Made by a program: the position numbers and the translations under genes. Positions 12,301-26,600 of a stretch of DNA of 64,000 nucleotides are shown here, one piece after another (the stretch's first letter is position 1; every line of letters begins with the position of its first letter). Origin of the DNA: Apostichopus japonicus (lineage: Eukaryota; Echinodermata; Holothuroidea; Aspidochirotida; Stichopodidae); the NCBI RefSeq assembly GCF_037975245.1, contig NC_092580.1:14113001-14177000 (forward strand). Direction: 5' to 3'. The notes below the pieces were generated by a model. The model was not told the origin of the DNA, did not search any database, and saw nothing but the letters and a program-made list of their open reading frames with translations.

Positions 12301-15300
12301 CTGCAACCCCTACTTTTAGTAAAAAGGTCCGTTTTTGATGATTAAGCCCCGCCCCCAAGTCTGTTTTGTAGCAGATTGGCTATGACTCATAACAGCTACA
12401 TGTTAGATATACGAAAATGGCTACCCTCGCGAACAATTTTCTGTTCTGTAGTTAGGTACGCGGAAAAACGTGGGTTGTTTTGATATCTAGAAGTGGACAC
12501 AGTTTTGATGGTAGTCACCACTACAGTCTACAGTAACATACAGTAGGTCAATAGGCCTAGCTCTCAAGGCAGGCATCAAGACTATGGTCGAGTTGTTCGC
12601 CTCTTCTAATTTGGCTGTTGTCATTGACGTCAAACTATATGACCAAAAAGTCCAACTGAGACTGACCTACAGGGATGTAAGTCTTCCGTATTTTTACGGA
12701 AATCCGGTTTTTTTTTATTCCAATAAAGTTCCACAAAATTGTTCGAATATCAAAGACACAACGCGGCAAAAATGCCTGGCCCGTTGCAGCAAGCTAACTT
12801 CAACTTTCACTCATCGATCGATCAAAATACCATTCCTGTTTCGCATCATCGCATTGCACTGTACAACATTGTGCCATGTGAATATCGTTGCGTACGTGCG
12901 AACTTCAAATCGCCATAACTCATTTCTGTTCTTTGAAAAACCTTGCCTAATTCACGTTGATTGGCCTGCTAATTAATATCTTCGTAACTGCTGGTGCTCG
13001 ACATAACTTTCGGGATTAACGCTTGTGATATTTGTGAGCGGCGGAAATCTACGGGATACGCATATGAAAGTCGATATTTGTGATCGCATTCGAATGTGAG
13101 ACTGTTTTTTATTCCGTAGTTCGCTGCGACGTATTCGTAACTTTGAGGTAGCCTAACATAACGATAGTGTGTAAGTAGTAAGAACTAGGGGTAAGATGTG
13201 TTAGCGCTAATACTTCTGAGCTAGCCTAACAAAACGATAGTGTGTAAGTAGTCAGAGCTAGGAGTAGGATGTGTTAGGACGGCATTCACCCGGGGTCTCC
13301 GAATAGTTTTCCGGTTTTTTTTTTTGGCCGCACTTACATCCCTGGACCTAAGATGAAGGATACCACATAAAAAACAAGTTCTTAAATATTCTATGACATT
13401 ACTAAACCTTGCAACGTCGTTCTTTCGACTAACAGGCAATGAGTGCTAAAGGCAAGACTAGCAGGATAAAGTGTAACCTGCAGAGACTATTCATGGCAAA
13501 AATGCAAGTTATATATTTGTTGTACCATGATTGATATTGATAATTGTAGAGACAGAGCAAAGATTTGAAATTAGGAATAAAAATTAAAACTTCCAGTATT
13601 GAGATACTGCATCATTGATGCTCTTGTTTATTTTGGATCGACAAATTTCTTTTGCTTCATCTCTGTCGTAAACATTTCTTTCATTTTAGCCGTTTTTTTT
13701 TTTAAAGTTTAATTTTAATATACCGTTTCAAAAGCAATTGCTATAAAATGGTGTGTACAACATGGGAAATCTTATTCAACGTATGCAAATCTTGAAAGCA
13801 ATGTAACACATACCTCAGGTGTCAAACTCTTTTTTTAAGCTTTTCATCCATATAAAAATTTCACTAGTTTTTACTTCTAGTGATTTTAAATGGCAATAAC
13901 ATTGGGTAGTGCCTTTTTGCTTCATGTTACGATTCTCCTCTCTTTTCTTTATATTTTTTTTAAAATATGTATAAATGCATTTTGTTGGCAGTAATGATGT
14001 CATGAAACTTTTATCTTTGACTCTCTTTCAACAGTCATTGAGCACCCCCCCAAACAGGTACTCGACCATCTCCGGGAATAGCTCCATCGCGGAGGAACCT
14101 GGTAAGCCATGTACTAGATTCAGGTTTTTAAACTGCAGACAAAAATGAGAAATAATCAAATGCTTGTCCCAATTTATGGGCGGAAATGATTACTCGTTCA
14201 AACCCGACTCAATATTTCTTGTCTCTTGTAAATCCCTGACCTGAATGGTTTTAGAGGACTTTTAAATACTGTAGTTTGTCTGATAGATTTGTCAGAGTTG
14301 GTTATTAGGTAAAACAGGCATGTGTTCATATATATTAGCTATTTGACAGACGTGTGTTCATATATATTAGCTATTTGACAGATGTGTCCATATATATTAG
14401 CTATTTGACAGACATGTGATCATATATATTAGCTATTTGGACAGACATGAGTTCATTTATTAGTTATTTTGACAGACATTTGTTCATATATATTAGCTAT
14501 TTGACAGACATGTGATCATATATATTAGCTATTTGGACAGACATGTGTTCATATGTATTAGCTATTTGGACAGACATGTGTTCATATGTATTAGCTATTT
14601 GGACAGACATGTGTTCATATATATTAGCTATTTGACAGATGTGTCCATATATATTAGTTATTTTGACAGACATGTGTTCATATATATTAGTTATTTTGAC
14701 AGACATGTGTTCATATGTATTAGCTATTTGGACAGACATGTGTTCATATATATTAGCTATTTGGACAGACATGAGTTCATTTATTAGCTATTTTGACAGA
14801 CATGTGTGCATATATATTAGCTATTTGACAGATGTGTCCATATATTAGCTATTTGACAGACATGTGTTCATACAAATTAGGTTATTTGACAGACATGTGT
14901 TCATACATGTTAGGCTATTTCACAGACATGTATGAACACATTCTTGTTCTTAACAGCTGTTATGTATGTTCAAATATAGAATTCCATCTAAGATGAAGAG
15001 AAAACTCATTGTATAGCAAAACTTAGTAATAGCATCCAGTTATCAAAGGGACTCTAACTTTACTGTCAAGGGACTCTAACTATAATGTCAAAGGGACTCT
15101 AACTGTTGTATGGACTCTAACTTATCTGTCAAAAGGACTCTAACTTTACTGTCAAAGGGACTCTAACTTTACTGTCAAAGGGACTCTAACTTTACTGTCA
15201 AAAGGACTCTAACTTTACTGTCAAAGGGACTCTAACTTTAATGTCAAAGGGACTCTAACTTATCTGTCAAAAGGACTTTAACTTTACTGTCAAAGGGACT

Positions 15301-18300
15301 CTAACTTTACTGTCAAAGGGACTCTAACTTTACTGTCAAAGGGACCCTAACTTTGCTGTCGAATGGACTGTTCTAGCAATATTAGCTGAAGTCACCCTCC
15401 CCCTCCCCCCTTAGTGAATGTTATTACTTTAATATAAATTTCAGTAAAACACCAATGTTCCTTTCAGAAATACTACCATCAAACTGCTATTTTGATCTTG
15501 ATTTCTTTTAACAATAAGTAATGATTTTCCCTTCATTCTGTGCACTTTATAGACTCTATCCTCCGCACATATATTAACTATACGACCTTTGTCCGCTCTG
15601 CACACACGTGGAACTGATTGAAAAACCATGGGTTCCACCAAAAGTCATTCATTTTTTCATTCATTTTGTGATTTTGCATTCCATTTTTTTCTTTCATTTT
15701 TTCATATTTTTTTGCCCATTTTTCAGAACCTACACCTCAGGCACCCACTGTTCTGACACACCCAGTCACTCATCGAGACAGCGGGATTGGTAGCTACTCA
15801 GAAATCTCGAGTCAAAGTGATCAGCAGCCACCACCCCCTCTCCCCAAAAGGCCTACCTCAACAAGTTCAAGTATGTCCTCCGTAGCAGCCCTCAAATTTT
15901 GGGTGTATTTGGGATTAGTCCATTTTACAGTGGGGGTAAGAGTGGTGTGTGGGGTGGGGGGTGATTGTAAGGTTAAAGCACCACCAATAAGTACTTGCGT
16001 AAATGCATGGTTAGTCAGGAAAGTGTTTTGCCATCGTTAATAATCTCATATAGTTTGTGATGGGACCAAGGTTTATATATTGAAATGGACATTATTTTAA
16101 GTCGGTACTTAAAAGTAATTGCATTGAACGTAGTCCACCATTATGTTCCCATGGTGATGAAAACCTAGCTTTTTTTGTTTTTGTTAAGAAGGGAACCATG
16201 TCAGGTCGATTTGTATGGTAGGATGTTATGCATGTATGCTTTTCCTTCCTGCCGCCTTTTCCTTGCTAACCTGTAGTATGTTAGTATCGTGATATGATTA
16301 AGTCGTCAAGCTTTTCTGTACGTAATTACGTGTAGTTTTATGTGTTTAGTTTCATGTATGTAGTTACATGTAGGTTTGTGTGTGTAGTCTTATGCATGTA
16401 GTTACATGATACTCCAAATATCCTGAAGCACCCAAATTTCATTTGCTTCCTTTTTGTCCCTATTTGTCAGCGAATCATTGTCCCTCTTTGTCAGCGAATC
16501 ATTTGTCTTGTGACTCACTTTGTTATTCCTTCATAATCCATCATAATCCCCCCATGCTTCACCTATCATTCCAAGCTTTTTTGCATTTGTGATATTAAAT
16601 TTGAAATTGAAACATTAAATGCTTCCATGTAGCCATGTTTTATAGAGATCATCATCACTGCTAAATGTTCAAACTCAGATTTGAAACAATCTTCCGCTTA
16701 TTTATCGAAAAGCTTTTCTCAAGCATCAAACTGAAACTTTGAAATGATCCCATAAACAGTTTCGCGTAAAGCTCTGGGCTTTGTGATTTGTTTAGAACAT
16801 CGTTGCTCTTCATATTCATTGCCATTCATCTCGGTGCTTGTTTTGGCGGGTTTGTGACATATATTTATTGAGGTCTCCTCTGGAAAGCAGTGCTTTTATA
16901 CTGAGCAGGACTACCCTCGTTAAAGATGACGATAATAAAAAACTAAATAAAAAAAATATCCCTCAACACATACGCAGAACTCGAATCGGGTGTTCGTAAA
17001 TGGAACGCAGCGAAAGTTTCTTTCCCGATGAGACAAAATTTCTGTACGGATTTATCAAATCAAGCGTGCCAGAATAATTCCAATGGTGTCTAGTTTGCCC
17101 ATAAATTTTTTTTTTTTTTTCATTTCATTTCATTTTGAACATTTGCTTGCTTCCTCGCAATTCTGTGTGAATTCTAATATATAAAGCACATCATAACTGC
17201 AATAATGCCATCATGTTAAAAAGATTTTGTTGTTGTTGCTAAACTTGCCTTTACAAGAATATAACCAACCACATATGCAAACATTCCATATTTAAAGAAA
17301 AAAACAATGCCTAGAAACATCTCAAGCTTGTCATTGCCTTTCAAAATAAGCTTAAAAAAATCTTGTGTAGAATATTTAAAAATTTAGTCTTTTTTTTTTT
17401 AATCTGAATTAAAATCCACTACACTAAATCACATAAAACCTTTTTCAAATGATGCTTGTAGATATAGTTGCCAAAAGACAAATAGAAGTTACTTGCAGGT
17501 ATCTGAACCTGTATAAATTTCTGAAAACTAACAATTTGTTCCGCTTAAGTTTCGTCATTAACTTTAGCTCATCATTGCTTGTCCTAACTTTGTCACAACC
17601 TCCAGAGCTAACCGAGAAACCCACTGACCTCCGGTAAGTGACCATGCTGTAGATCTACTGTTAGGCTAAATCTAGCATTTCTTTCCCTTCTCATTTATTT
17701 CTTTCTTTATTTTTTTTTGGTAACCATGCATTTTGTTCATATCTACAGCTCATGGCAATATTTACCTTCACTTATCCAGAAAAGAAAAAGTTGCTCGGGA
17801 AAGCTACACGACAGCTGCCAAAGTTGAAAACTAGAGTAGATTTATATGTATGCTGGTGTATGCAAGTGTTTGGAAGAAGTCAATTTCTGGGATATTTTAT
17901 TTTTTTACTGTCCTTAAAATAGTCAGCCTTAAAACAGTCAACAAACTGCAGTTGTGACGAGACCGTTGGCTAGGCTCCAATCCTCCATAGGTACAATGTG
18001 TTAGTTACTATGCAGTTGTTGTAAGAACATTCATGTAAGGCCATATATACCCCTTTGAACGTGCAAGTGTTATTCTGAAGTCGAGTATAAGTCAGAAGGG
18101 AAGCGCAGACATTGATTAGCCCGCATTTGATGACTTTTTGAACACTCATCTAACTGCAACATTGCTAGGCAGTATAAACTTGGAACATCCCTAATTATCA
18201 ATCAAATAATCATAACTGATTTTCCCCTCTCTTCCCATATTGCATAGTTTGTTGCAAATATGTTGCTTTGTTACTGAATCTTGAATAATTTCCATCAGTA

Positions 18301-21300
18301 CATGCTTGTTTGCTAAGCTTTCACCTGACAGAAAATTAAGAAGAAACAACTTGTGATCGTTCAAAGCATCCGTATTACTTTGTACAGCATCGATTCTTAT
18401 GGTGTCAGATATCAAATCCTTTCCAAACAAATGTTTGTGACTAACCGCCCTTTTCTCATGGCCTTTACCTGTAATCAAATGTTTCTACCATTCTTCAATC
18501 TTATAAACCGCCAAACTTTTTTACCCTGTGTATTCATCTACAAACTAATACCTCAAATTCAGTGAAATTTATTTATCCTGCCCTAGTTTTATAATAAACT
18601 GAACAAATGTACGAATGAAATTATTTCTTCCATTCACACTCTAAATGAATTTCTGATCAATCTTCTATATATATATATTAATAAACAACAATAATTGACA
18701 TTATTAAAGGTATTATATAAAAATGATTGCAAAATTTAGTACAAGTCACCAGAGTTTTCAATGTCATCTTTAATATCTTCCTGATATCTCTTTTTCTTCC
18801 TTTACCCTTGTATGCTATTCTTCAAAGTTGAATGCTTTTGATTTTCTTACCTAGGAGACATTTTGCATCCCTGACCTCTGACAACTTGGAGGTCACCTGT
18901 TGCCATAGTAATATTAATCTTAGCATTCGTATTGTTTGGTTTCAGCAAAGTAAAAACTCTACTAGCAGTAGGTACATACCGAACGGGAAACGTGTATGTT
19001 TTAATTAGGAATGACAAAATTTTGCTTGGTTAGAAATGGCAGATTATTAATAATTTAATACTACAAACTAATCAAAATAAAACTGTTGCCGAGGTAAATC
19101 AAGTGATTTCAAGCAGATTAGAAGTAGTTTAGATTCACTGAAGTAGTAAACAATAGAACATGTTTTTTATATTAAAGTGCCATGAATTGTTCTTTTCACC
19201 CACAATTAACTGGTGTTTGTTTTTGATGCATAGCTGGTATAGCTGCCCTTCTTTTTTTGGTAACAGTTATCATTTTTTTTTTTTTGGCAATATCAATGGT
19301 TGTCCAGACCCTGGTATGCTAGGTAGGCTAGACTTTAGTGTCTCAGTTTGCTATATAATTTGAACAGGAATGGATAAATTCTTCAGATTTTGCAAATTCA
19401 TCGCGACACTTGTATACCATTTGACTAAACCACCTACTATTGTGCGCTATTTCATATCTGCAAGATTTTTTATGATATTTGTGTCGGCTGATAAAGCACA
19501 ACTGGTCGATGCGGCGTTGTAGAAGCCAGATTGTCACGTTGGTAGATTCATCTCATAAATGCCACTTAAATTGATGATTCATTGTTGAACATTCTACAAA
19601 ATCTAGTCGCACACATGATAGCAATATTCAAAGAAAAAAAAAAGATTATAAAACTTCAAAAACACCATGATGCTAGATGGCCACATTTAAATACACCAAT
19701 AGAATAACAGAATACCATGAGAATGGTTAAAGTAAACCAATCAGCAAAGAGCATGAATCAGAATGTAATTAACATGCACATCACAGAAAATATTAAAAAA
19801 CGCAGTCATAGCACAACAATGGGGAAGAAAACAAACGCAGAATGTTTAATATTTAAAACGCTTGCATACTACAATGTTCCATTTTCTGTATTTTTTTTTT
19901 TTTGGGTGTCAAGACCTGGAGTTTGGTCAACTAAAAGGGAAAGGAAAAAGTAAAAGAAAAAAAAATAGCTTTAATAGTGGTTCACACAGCAGTGGATAAA
20001 AAAAAATTGATTTCTGCTGGTGGCATTATTTGTAGGCATAAATTGTTGGCATTAATTAATAGGTTATACTCAACTATCATCTTTGGGTTATACTCAACTA
20101 TCATCTTTAGGTTATACACAACTATCATCTTAGGGTTATACTCAACTATCATCTTTAGGTTACACTCAACTATCATCTTTAGGTTATACTCAACTATCAT
20201 CTTTAGGTTATACACAACTATCATCTTAGGGTTATACTCGACTATCATCTTTAGGTTATACTCAACTATCACATTTAGGTTATACTCAACTATCATCTTT
20301 AAGTTATACTCAACTATCATCTTAGGGTTATACTCGACTATCATCTTTAGGTTATACTCAACTATCACATTTAGGTTATACTCAACTATCATCTTTAGGT
20401 TATACTCAACTATCATCTTTAGGTTATACTTGACTATCATCTTTAGGTTATACTCAACTATCAATATTCTCAACTATCACTATTCTCAACTATCAACTAT
20501 CAATTCTCAACATCAACATCAACTTTTACAACAATTTACTATGATCACTCAACTATCACATCGACTATCTAGTTTCATTTAGTTTTAATAAATGCATGCT
20601 ATATAATAATACAGCAAAGGTTTGGTGTCTGCAGCTTTTCTTACTTTTGATTCCGTTTCGGTTTTGAAAGAAACCCCGAGGAATTATCGACATACTGATA
20701 TATGAATTCCATCAACTCTTGATAAAATCAGAAACTTGTACCAAGTTTGGCAATAAATAGATCAATCAAAACAGGAAAGGAGTAACAAAGTGAAATCACA
20801 TCCATCCGTTGAAATACCCTCTCAGAACTGATGACGAATTTTGTTTGAAGCTAGCTCTCTGCAGATGACGAGTTTTGTGAGATTGAAACCGTTCCTCGAA
20901 CGCGATATCATTCTGTGATTGTAGCAAAGATATACAAGTAGTTAGTAGGGTGATAACAAATAAGATAAACTGATGATTTAACGATGGTTTATAAACAGAG
21001 TACATATTGTTTTGACCCTAAAATATAAATACCTCGTTTTTAACAACTGTACCATAGTCTGTCATGCAAGCGGTTACTAACACTCATGAGAGAGATACCT
21101 GGAAACGCTGTTTTGATCTTTTTGGAAAAGCGTTTCACTAGTTTTCTCTGAATATATTAAACCTTTTTTTCCTTCGCTGCAAAAGCGTTTGCTAACAAAG
21201 GTTGAAGGGGATAGTAATCGTAAGAAGTACCTAAACACTTGGAACAAAACTCTATCGGGAAATCTTGTGTTGATAATATATATATTCAGCAGAGAGTTCT

Positions 21301-23588
21301 TTACCGAGGAATAATTTTGGGTTTTTTATCTTTCAGCGTCCAGCCATGGAAGTTCCAACTTCAGTTCTAGCAGTAACTCCAGACCAGCAAGTTCAGAATT
21401 TGACAAGGTGCTAGATGACCACAAACCAGGGGTAAAGCTTTTGTTTTTTGTTTTCTTTTGTCTTTTTTATCATTCTTCTTGTATTGTCAATTTTGTTTTA
21501 TATGCTTGAAGATAAGAAAGCTGTACTGAAAAGCCCCAAAAAATTCTGTTTTAATGTGATGTAATACTAACACTTGAAAGACATGCAAAGGATACTAATT
21601 TGTGCTGTTTTGATCTTAACCCTGTTTGCTCCTTTTTTTGTTTGGGGATGGAGGAGGGGTGGTGAAAGGGGGGAGGGGAGGTTGAGGTTAATTTTTTTAT
21701 CCTTTTTTGAGCAAGATTGCAGTATTTGCTTTATAAACATTGTTTGCATGTCTATGATTTTAAGTTCCATTCCTTTCAAATATGGAGAATGACTTTTACT
21801 CAAGGACATCAAGGTAACACTTTCAGGAACAATATTTAGTCTACAATATCTAGTCTAGGAGACTAAGGGATCATGATGTTTGATTTTGACTCGAATAGAT
21901 TAAGCCTCGGCCTCAGAAATCCACTTAACAGCGGATGCCAGAGAATGCAAGCATAACTCGGAATGTTTGTAAACTACCATGAATGCATCTGTAGTACAGT
22001 ATTAGTATAGTAGTTCTGTATAGTATGGTATGGTATGGTATGGTATGGTATGGTATGGTATGGTATGGTATGGTATAGTAGTATAGTAGTATAGTATAGT
22101 ATAGTAGAGTAGAGTAGAGTAGAGTATAGTAGAGTAGAGTAGAGTATAGTATAGTATAGTATAGTATAGTAAGTACAGTCAGTTAGACAAGACCGTGTGA
22201 CGAACTGTCAAGCACCGCAGTACCATACATACTTCCACGCCGATTGAAGGGGAAAGAATGTGACACATACTTCAAAACAAAAATTATTTTGTTGATATTC
22301 TGTAATCGGGTAGTTTCTGTAGAAGTAATTTCATTTCTAATAACTGCCATCGCTTTGGTATTTAGGGGGAAGGGGAGGGGAGGGAAGGAGGGGGGGTTGG
22401 GAAGTGAGGGGGAAATGTATTCACTGGATAACTTCAAAGAGTCACAACTACTATCCTATACTTTAATTCAGATTAATAAAAGTACAATAAGAAATTGCTA
22501 GACAAGTTATTCGAATGAGTTACAACTACTATCCTTTATTTGAATGCAGACCAACATTCCTGCCATTAGCTACCAACAAAATAATAACTTATACAATTAA
22601 TATAGAAAACAGAAAAAGATGATTGAAATGAATAGCAAGGTTTTACCTTACTTTATTACTAAAAATCTGCATTTACATGTTTCAAAGATTTGCTGGACAA
22701 CTTTTGAAAGTACTCTCATGTGATCGTCGCCGAGTTTTTCAACAACGGCTTTCTAAAATATCTCTTTTATTGCAGTCAGTCTTTCGTCGTTTTTACAATT
22801 ATATGTCTGTGAGGCCGAAGCAGGTATATACCGTCATACTGTACGCTAGTATGCTCTGCTTGTAATATGTCAGACAACTGTATTTAAAAAAAAGTGCATT
22901 ATACAAAACAACCAGGCATAGGCATAGGGAGGTATGCCATTGTTTTATTTATCCAGCAAGCGCTGCTCCTCTGGCAGAGATGTATTAAAACCGCATTATT
23001 ACCTTGCCGTTACCAAATCGAAGTCCTCTAGTAAAGTAAGGTGTAACTTGTGTTTTGCCAAATATACAACCTTTATCCCTCGAACTGCCCTATTATTCTC
23101 TGTTTCAATACAACCCGACGAGACTTATCAAGGTATGTTTTGTATCTTCTTCCCGATACGCTCCGCTCTCGGGACGACCCAAAGAAAAAGGAAGAATTGC
23201 ATTTGTACCACACAATGAAAAAAAAATCATTGATGGTTATATATATATAATATTTTAGTGATGTATCTCACCAAAAGAAATCTCTGCTTTTTTTCTAAAT
23301 TCACTTCTTTGTATATCAGGGAGACCTGTGATATTTGTACGTTTTCTGTCGTTAAATCAGTGATGCTAAGTGAATTTCATGCCCCCACCCCTCCTTTTTT
23401 TTTTAAAACATTCTCTCCATTCAGTCAAACTATCTCTATAAAGTCTGTATGTACTGTACCTATAAAACATTCCAGCCCAAGTTTAATGAACCACTACCCC
23501 TCTTTTTTTTCATTGCCCCCTCTTTTTTTCAGTCATTCTACCATACTTTACTACGTAAATGCAAATCATTCAGGCTGAGTGAGGTATA

Positions 23589-23628
<40 letters not shown>

Positions 23629-26600
23629 TATATCAATCTAGCTATATTATGGAGGAAGCCTGTTGCATGCGGGATGCTGGTGAGCTGGTCAGGCAATGGA
23701 ATAAATGAAGCCCATTAAATAAATTTGTGCCGACCTCTTTTCATGATGAGCCTATGTCCCGCAGATCTGGTATAGTGACGTGAAATAATCTGCATTTAGC
23801 TAAATTGTGCCAAGAAAGATGAAATATTCTTGCATTGCATGTCTTGTGATTGGGGCTCAATAAAGCTATTCTTATTTCTTAATCATCCCAAGTTTCTCCA
23901 GTGGTATCCTAGAGCCAATTTTCTCTATCAGGAGTTTCCTTTGACCAACAATGGCTTGGTCTCACTAATAACTGACATGCCTTAGATAAAGATGTGATGA
24001 TATGATACTTGAGATTGTCTGAAACCATCGGTATTCAATTCCACCCTCCCCCTCCCACCCCCAGCTTTGTGATCCCTATTTTTTGTCTTAAACATCTTGG
24101 CTACCCTCCAGTGGTAATTGTTTTGGACTAGGGAAGGGGTCCTACTGGGGGGTATCCCTTCCTTCTTTTTTGATTTCATATGATTATAAAAGGGTACTTA
24201 GCTGGAAAATAGTGTTGTATTTTGCAACTTTTGAAGTCAGTTCTTTTTTCAAGATTTTTTTGTCCCACAAAGTTATATGGGCAATTGTTTTCTTCTTTTT
24301 TCCAAATTGTTGGCAGGACCCCCCTCCCCCCCCAAAAAAACAAAAAGCAATTTGGGGACCCTATAATGGGTAGGGATCCCCAGTTTAAATACCAGGGGTG
24401 TAGAACAATATATTTGGTACCACTTTTTGTAAGTTTAGGTGTTCTTTGCAGGATGTTGTTTAAACCTTGACTCATTCTTAGGGTAAAGGGAAAAACAAAC
24501 CCCAAACAGTTAGACTTGCTTCAAGTAGAGGCAAAGATTATATTGTTGTCATGACCTTCTTTCAGTGCTACAGGCTTCTTCCATGTATCTCTCTGCCCCG
24601 TTTTTTTTCTTTTTCTTCTTCTTATAGTATAAAAAGTTCTTCTCTGCTTGCATACAGGGTCTGCTATTGTGGACATAATAACAGTCCTCTGTTCTGATTT
24701 AATGCTCGTGTTTCTCTCAGCGATGTCCCATACGTTTTTCTTCTTTTATATATTTTGAATAAAATTAAATTACAGCTGTACTTGATTTTGGAATGTAGGT
24801 GGTGGTGGTGGTGGCGGTTGTGGTAATGCACGTTCTTGAGATATTGAGCTCATGTCTTCATCTTTGTGACACAGTTCAAGAACAAAGTACAACAGTTCAA
24901 CAACACGGTTCGACATTTCAACAACAAAGCTCAACATTTCAACAACAAGATTCAGCAGTTCAACAATAAGGTTCAACATTTAAATCACAGAGTTCAACAT
25001 TTCAACAACAAAGTTTTGGTATTTTCAACAACGACAATTCAACAACGACAATTCAACAACAAAGTTGATCCACACAATGTTTTGAAACAGGTTGTATAGA
25101 GCGACTGAAACACCAAAGGTGATTTCATGATGTTCAGCTTTGTTGCTCGTTGAAGTGTGGGTAGGGTCGACACGAGTGTGATTTTAAGCAGGTGCCTCAT
25201 AGTAGATGATGTTGCTGAAGAAGAGACTTCTTCTAGACGACAATATCTCAGAGGTGTTTGCCATATCATAATCTAGAAATATTTCCTGTGTCTTTATCAT
25301 AGGGTAGGATCATGTTCAGTCTATATGCCACATTATCATTCGGTCGGTTTGTAAGAATCGGGGAATTCACCAATCGGCCCAGAATGATGATCTTGAAGAA
25401 TTACAAACCTGATTGCTTCTTTTGAAGTGCCATCGTGGCCTACATAAATTATGATAAAAATATATAAATTTTGTATTTACAAATTACAAGTAATTCATCA
25501 ATTGACATGACGGTGATGTTTAAATTTTCCGCTACTATTTTTCGGTCAATCTACCCTCGATCGCAATTTTGCAACAACGCCCACAATTCTGAACATCTTT
25601 TTCACAACTTTTATGACGTAGACCTCACCTTGGCGAGTAGCTATGCAACAAGGTTAGTTGTCATTACTCTCTCTCCCTTGCATCACTCACAAAATGCAAA
25701 AAAAAAACCCAGACGGTTTTGAACTAAATCCGGTTCAAAATACCACTTTAGAGTTGATTGAGAGGAGACTAGAATAGGCAACACCTTAGCCACCGTTTAT
25801 ATACTTTTCCATGGGTCTTTTAACAGTTGCATGATTCAGTTCTTTTGCAATTCTTATTTTTTTCTTTTCTACATTTGCCAAATTTGATCTCTGCACAGTT
25901 TAAGGGTTACCTCATGCATAGCAACGTCATCCCTGAGTAGGGTTACCATATTTTTATTCTGGTTGACACTGGGGACAACGTGTCTTCGGAAGGCTTCTAA
26001 GGGAAGGGGGGGGGGAGGTTGTCCCCCTCCGATGTGCAGAAAATTTTGGTTTTTAAAAGAGGGCTGCATACAAAATGGTAGCATATTTACAGCTATGTAC
26101 ACCAATTTAGTACAGTATAAAATTTCCAAACATTTTTTCATATTTACCAGAATTTGTCAGGGGTGGTTTAGTATCATGATATAGCCAAATATAAGATATA
26201 TAATATTAAAGTTTAACGTTAACTCACCAGGCCTCGTAAACACGATAATTCTAATATGTTAGTTGTGCGTGTTGAAATGATTATAACATGCATTCCAAAT
26301 GGTCACATACAGTGAGGGCACAGGAGGTGTGTACTTTAAAGTTTGCGTATAGTAAAAAACCAGTGATACTTTTTGAACACTAAAATAAACTTATAGCAAA
26401 TCTGGACAGTTAATTTTGCCAGATGACATAAATGGGACAATCCCAATAAATTGGGGGTGGGGGGTGGGATGGGGGTTATGGTAACCCTATGTGTGAAGTT
26501 TTGCCTGATTCCTGAAACGTGTATCCCTCGTTTACTCAAGAAGCTAAATAGTTTCAAAGCATGACGAGAAATCTATGGAAGCTGAAATGAATAAAATTGA

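Larger units (their letters stand above)
15871..21336 (+). other. Large DOCK intron
   Basis: No supported exon in about 5.4 kb. It contains a LINE/SINE-like tail (16855-16965), homopolymer tracts and the 24-bp minisatellite (20050-20540). A candidate exon ending at a good donor (17634) was rejected because it puts the next exon out of frame. An antisense 95-aa frame at 18191-18478 is discussed under findings. Confidence 0.6.

Noticed and set aside
12584-12976. 130-aa open frame
   Set aside because: It crosses the precise left border of the 675-bp transposon and its target duplication, so it is a chance fusion of flank and element.
14497-14848. Open frames with repeated DRHVFIYISY and MSVQIANIYEH
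   Set aside because: Products of the 33-bp minisatellite on both strands.
17607-17634. Exon candidate encoding LTEKPTDLR with a strong gtaagt donor
   Set aside because: Entering from 15870 it ends in phase 2 and throws exon 21337-21431 into a frame with an early stop.
19977-20582. 201-aa frame rich in RLYSTIIF
   Set aside because: It is the 24-bp minisatellite translated; the other strand is equally open.
22934-23218. 94-aa open frame ending at a gtatgt donor
   Set aside because: No acceptor joins it in phase to DOCK exons without a stop, and the peptide has no recognisable feature.
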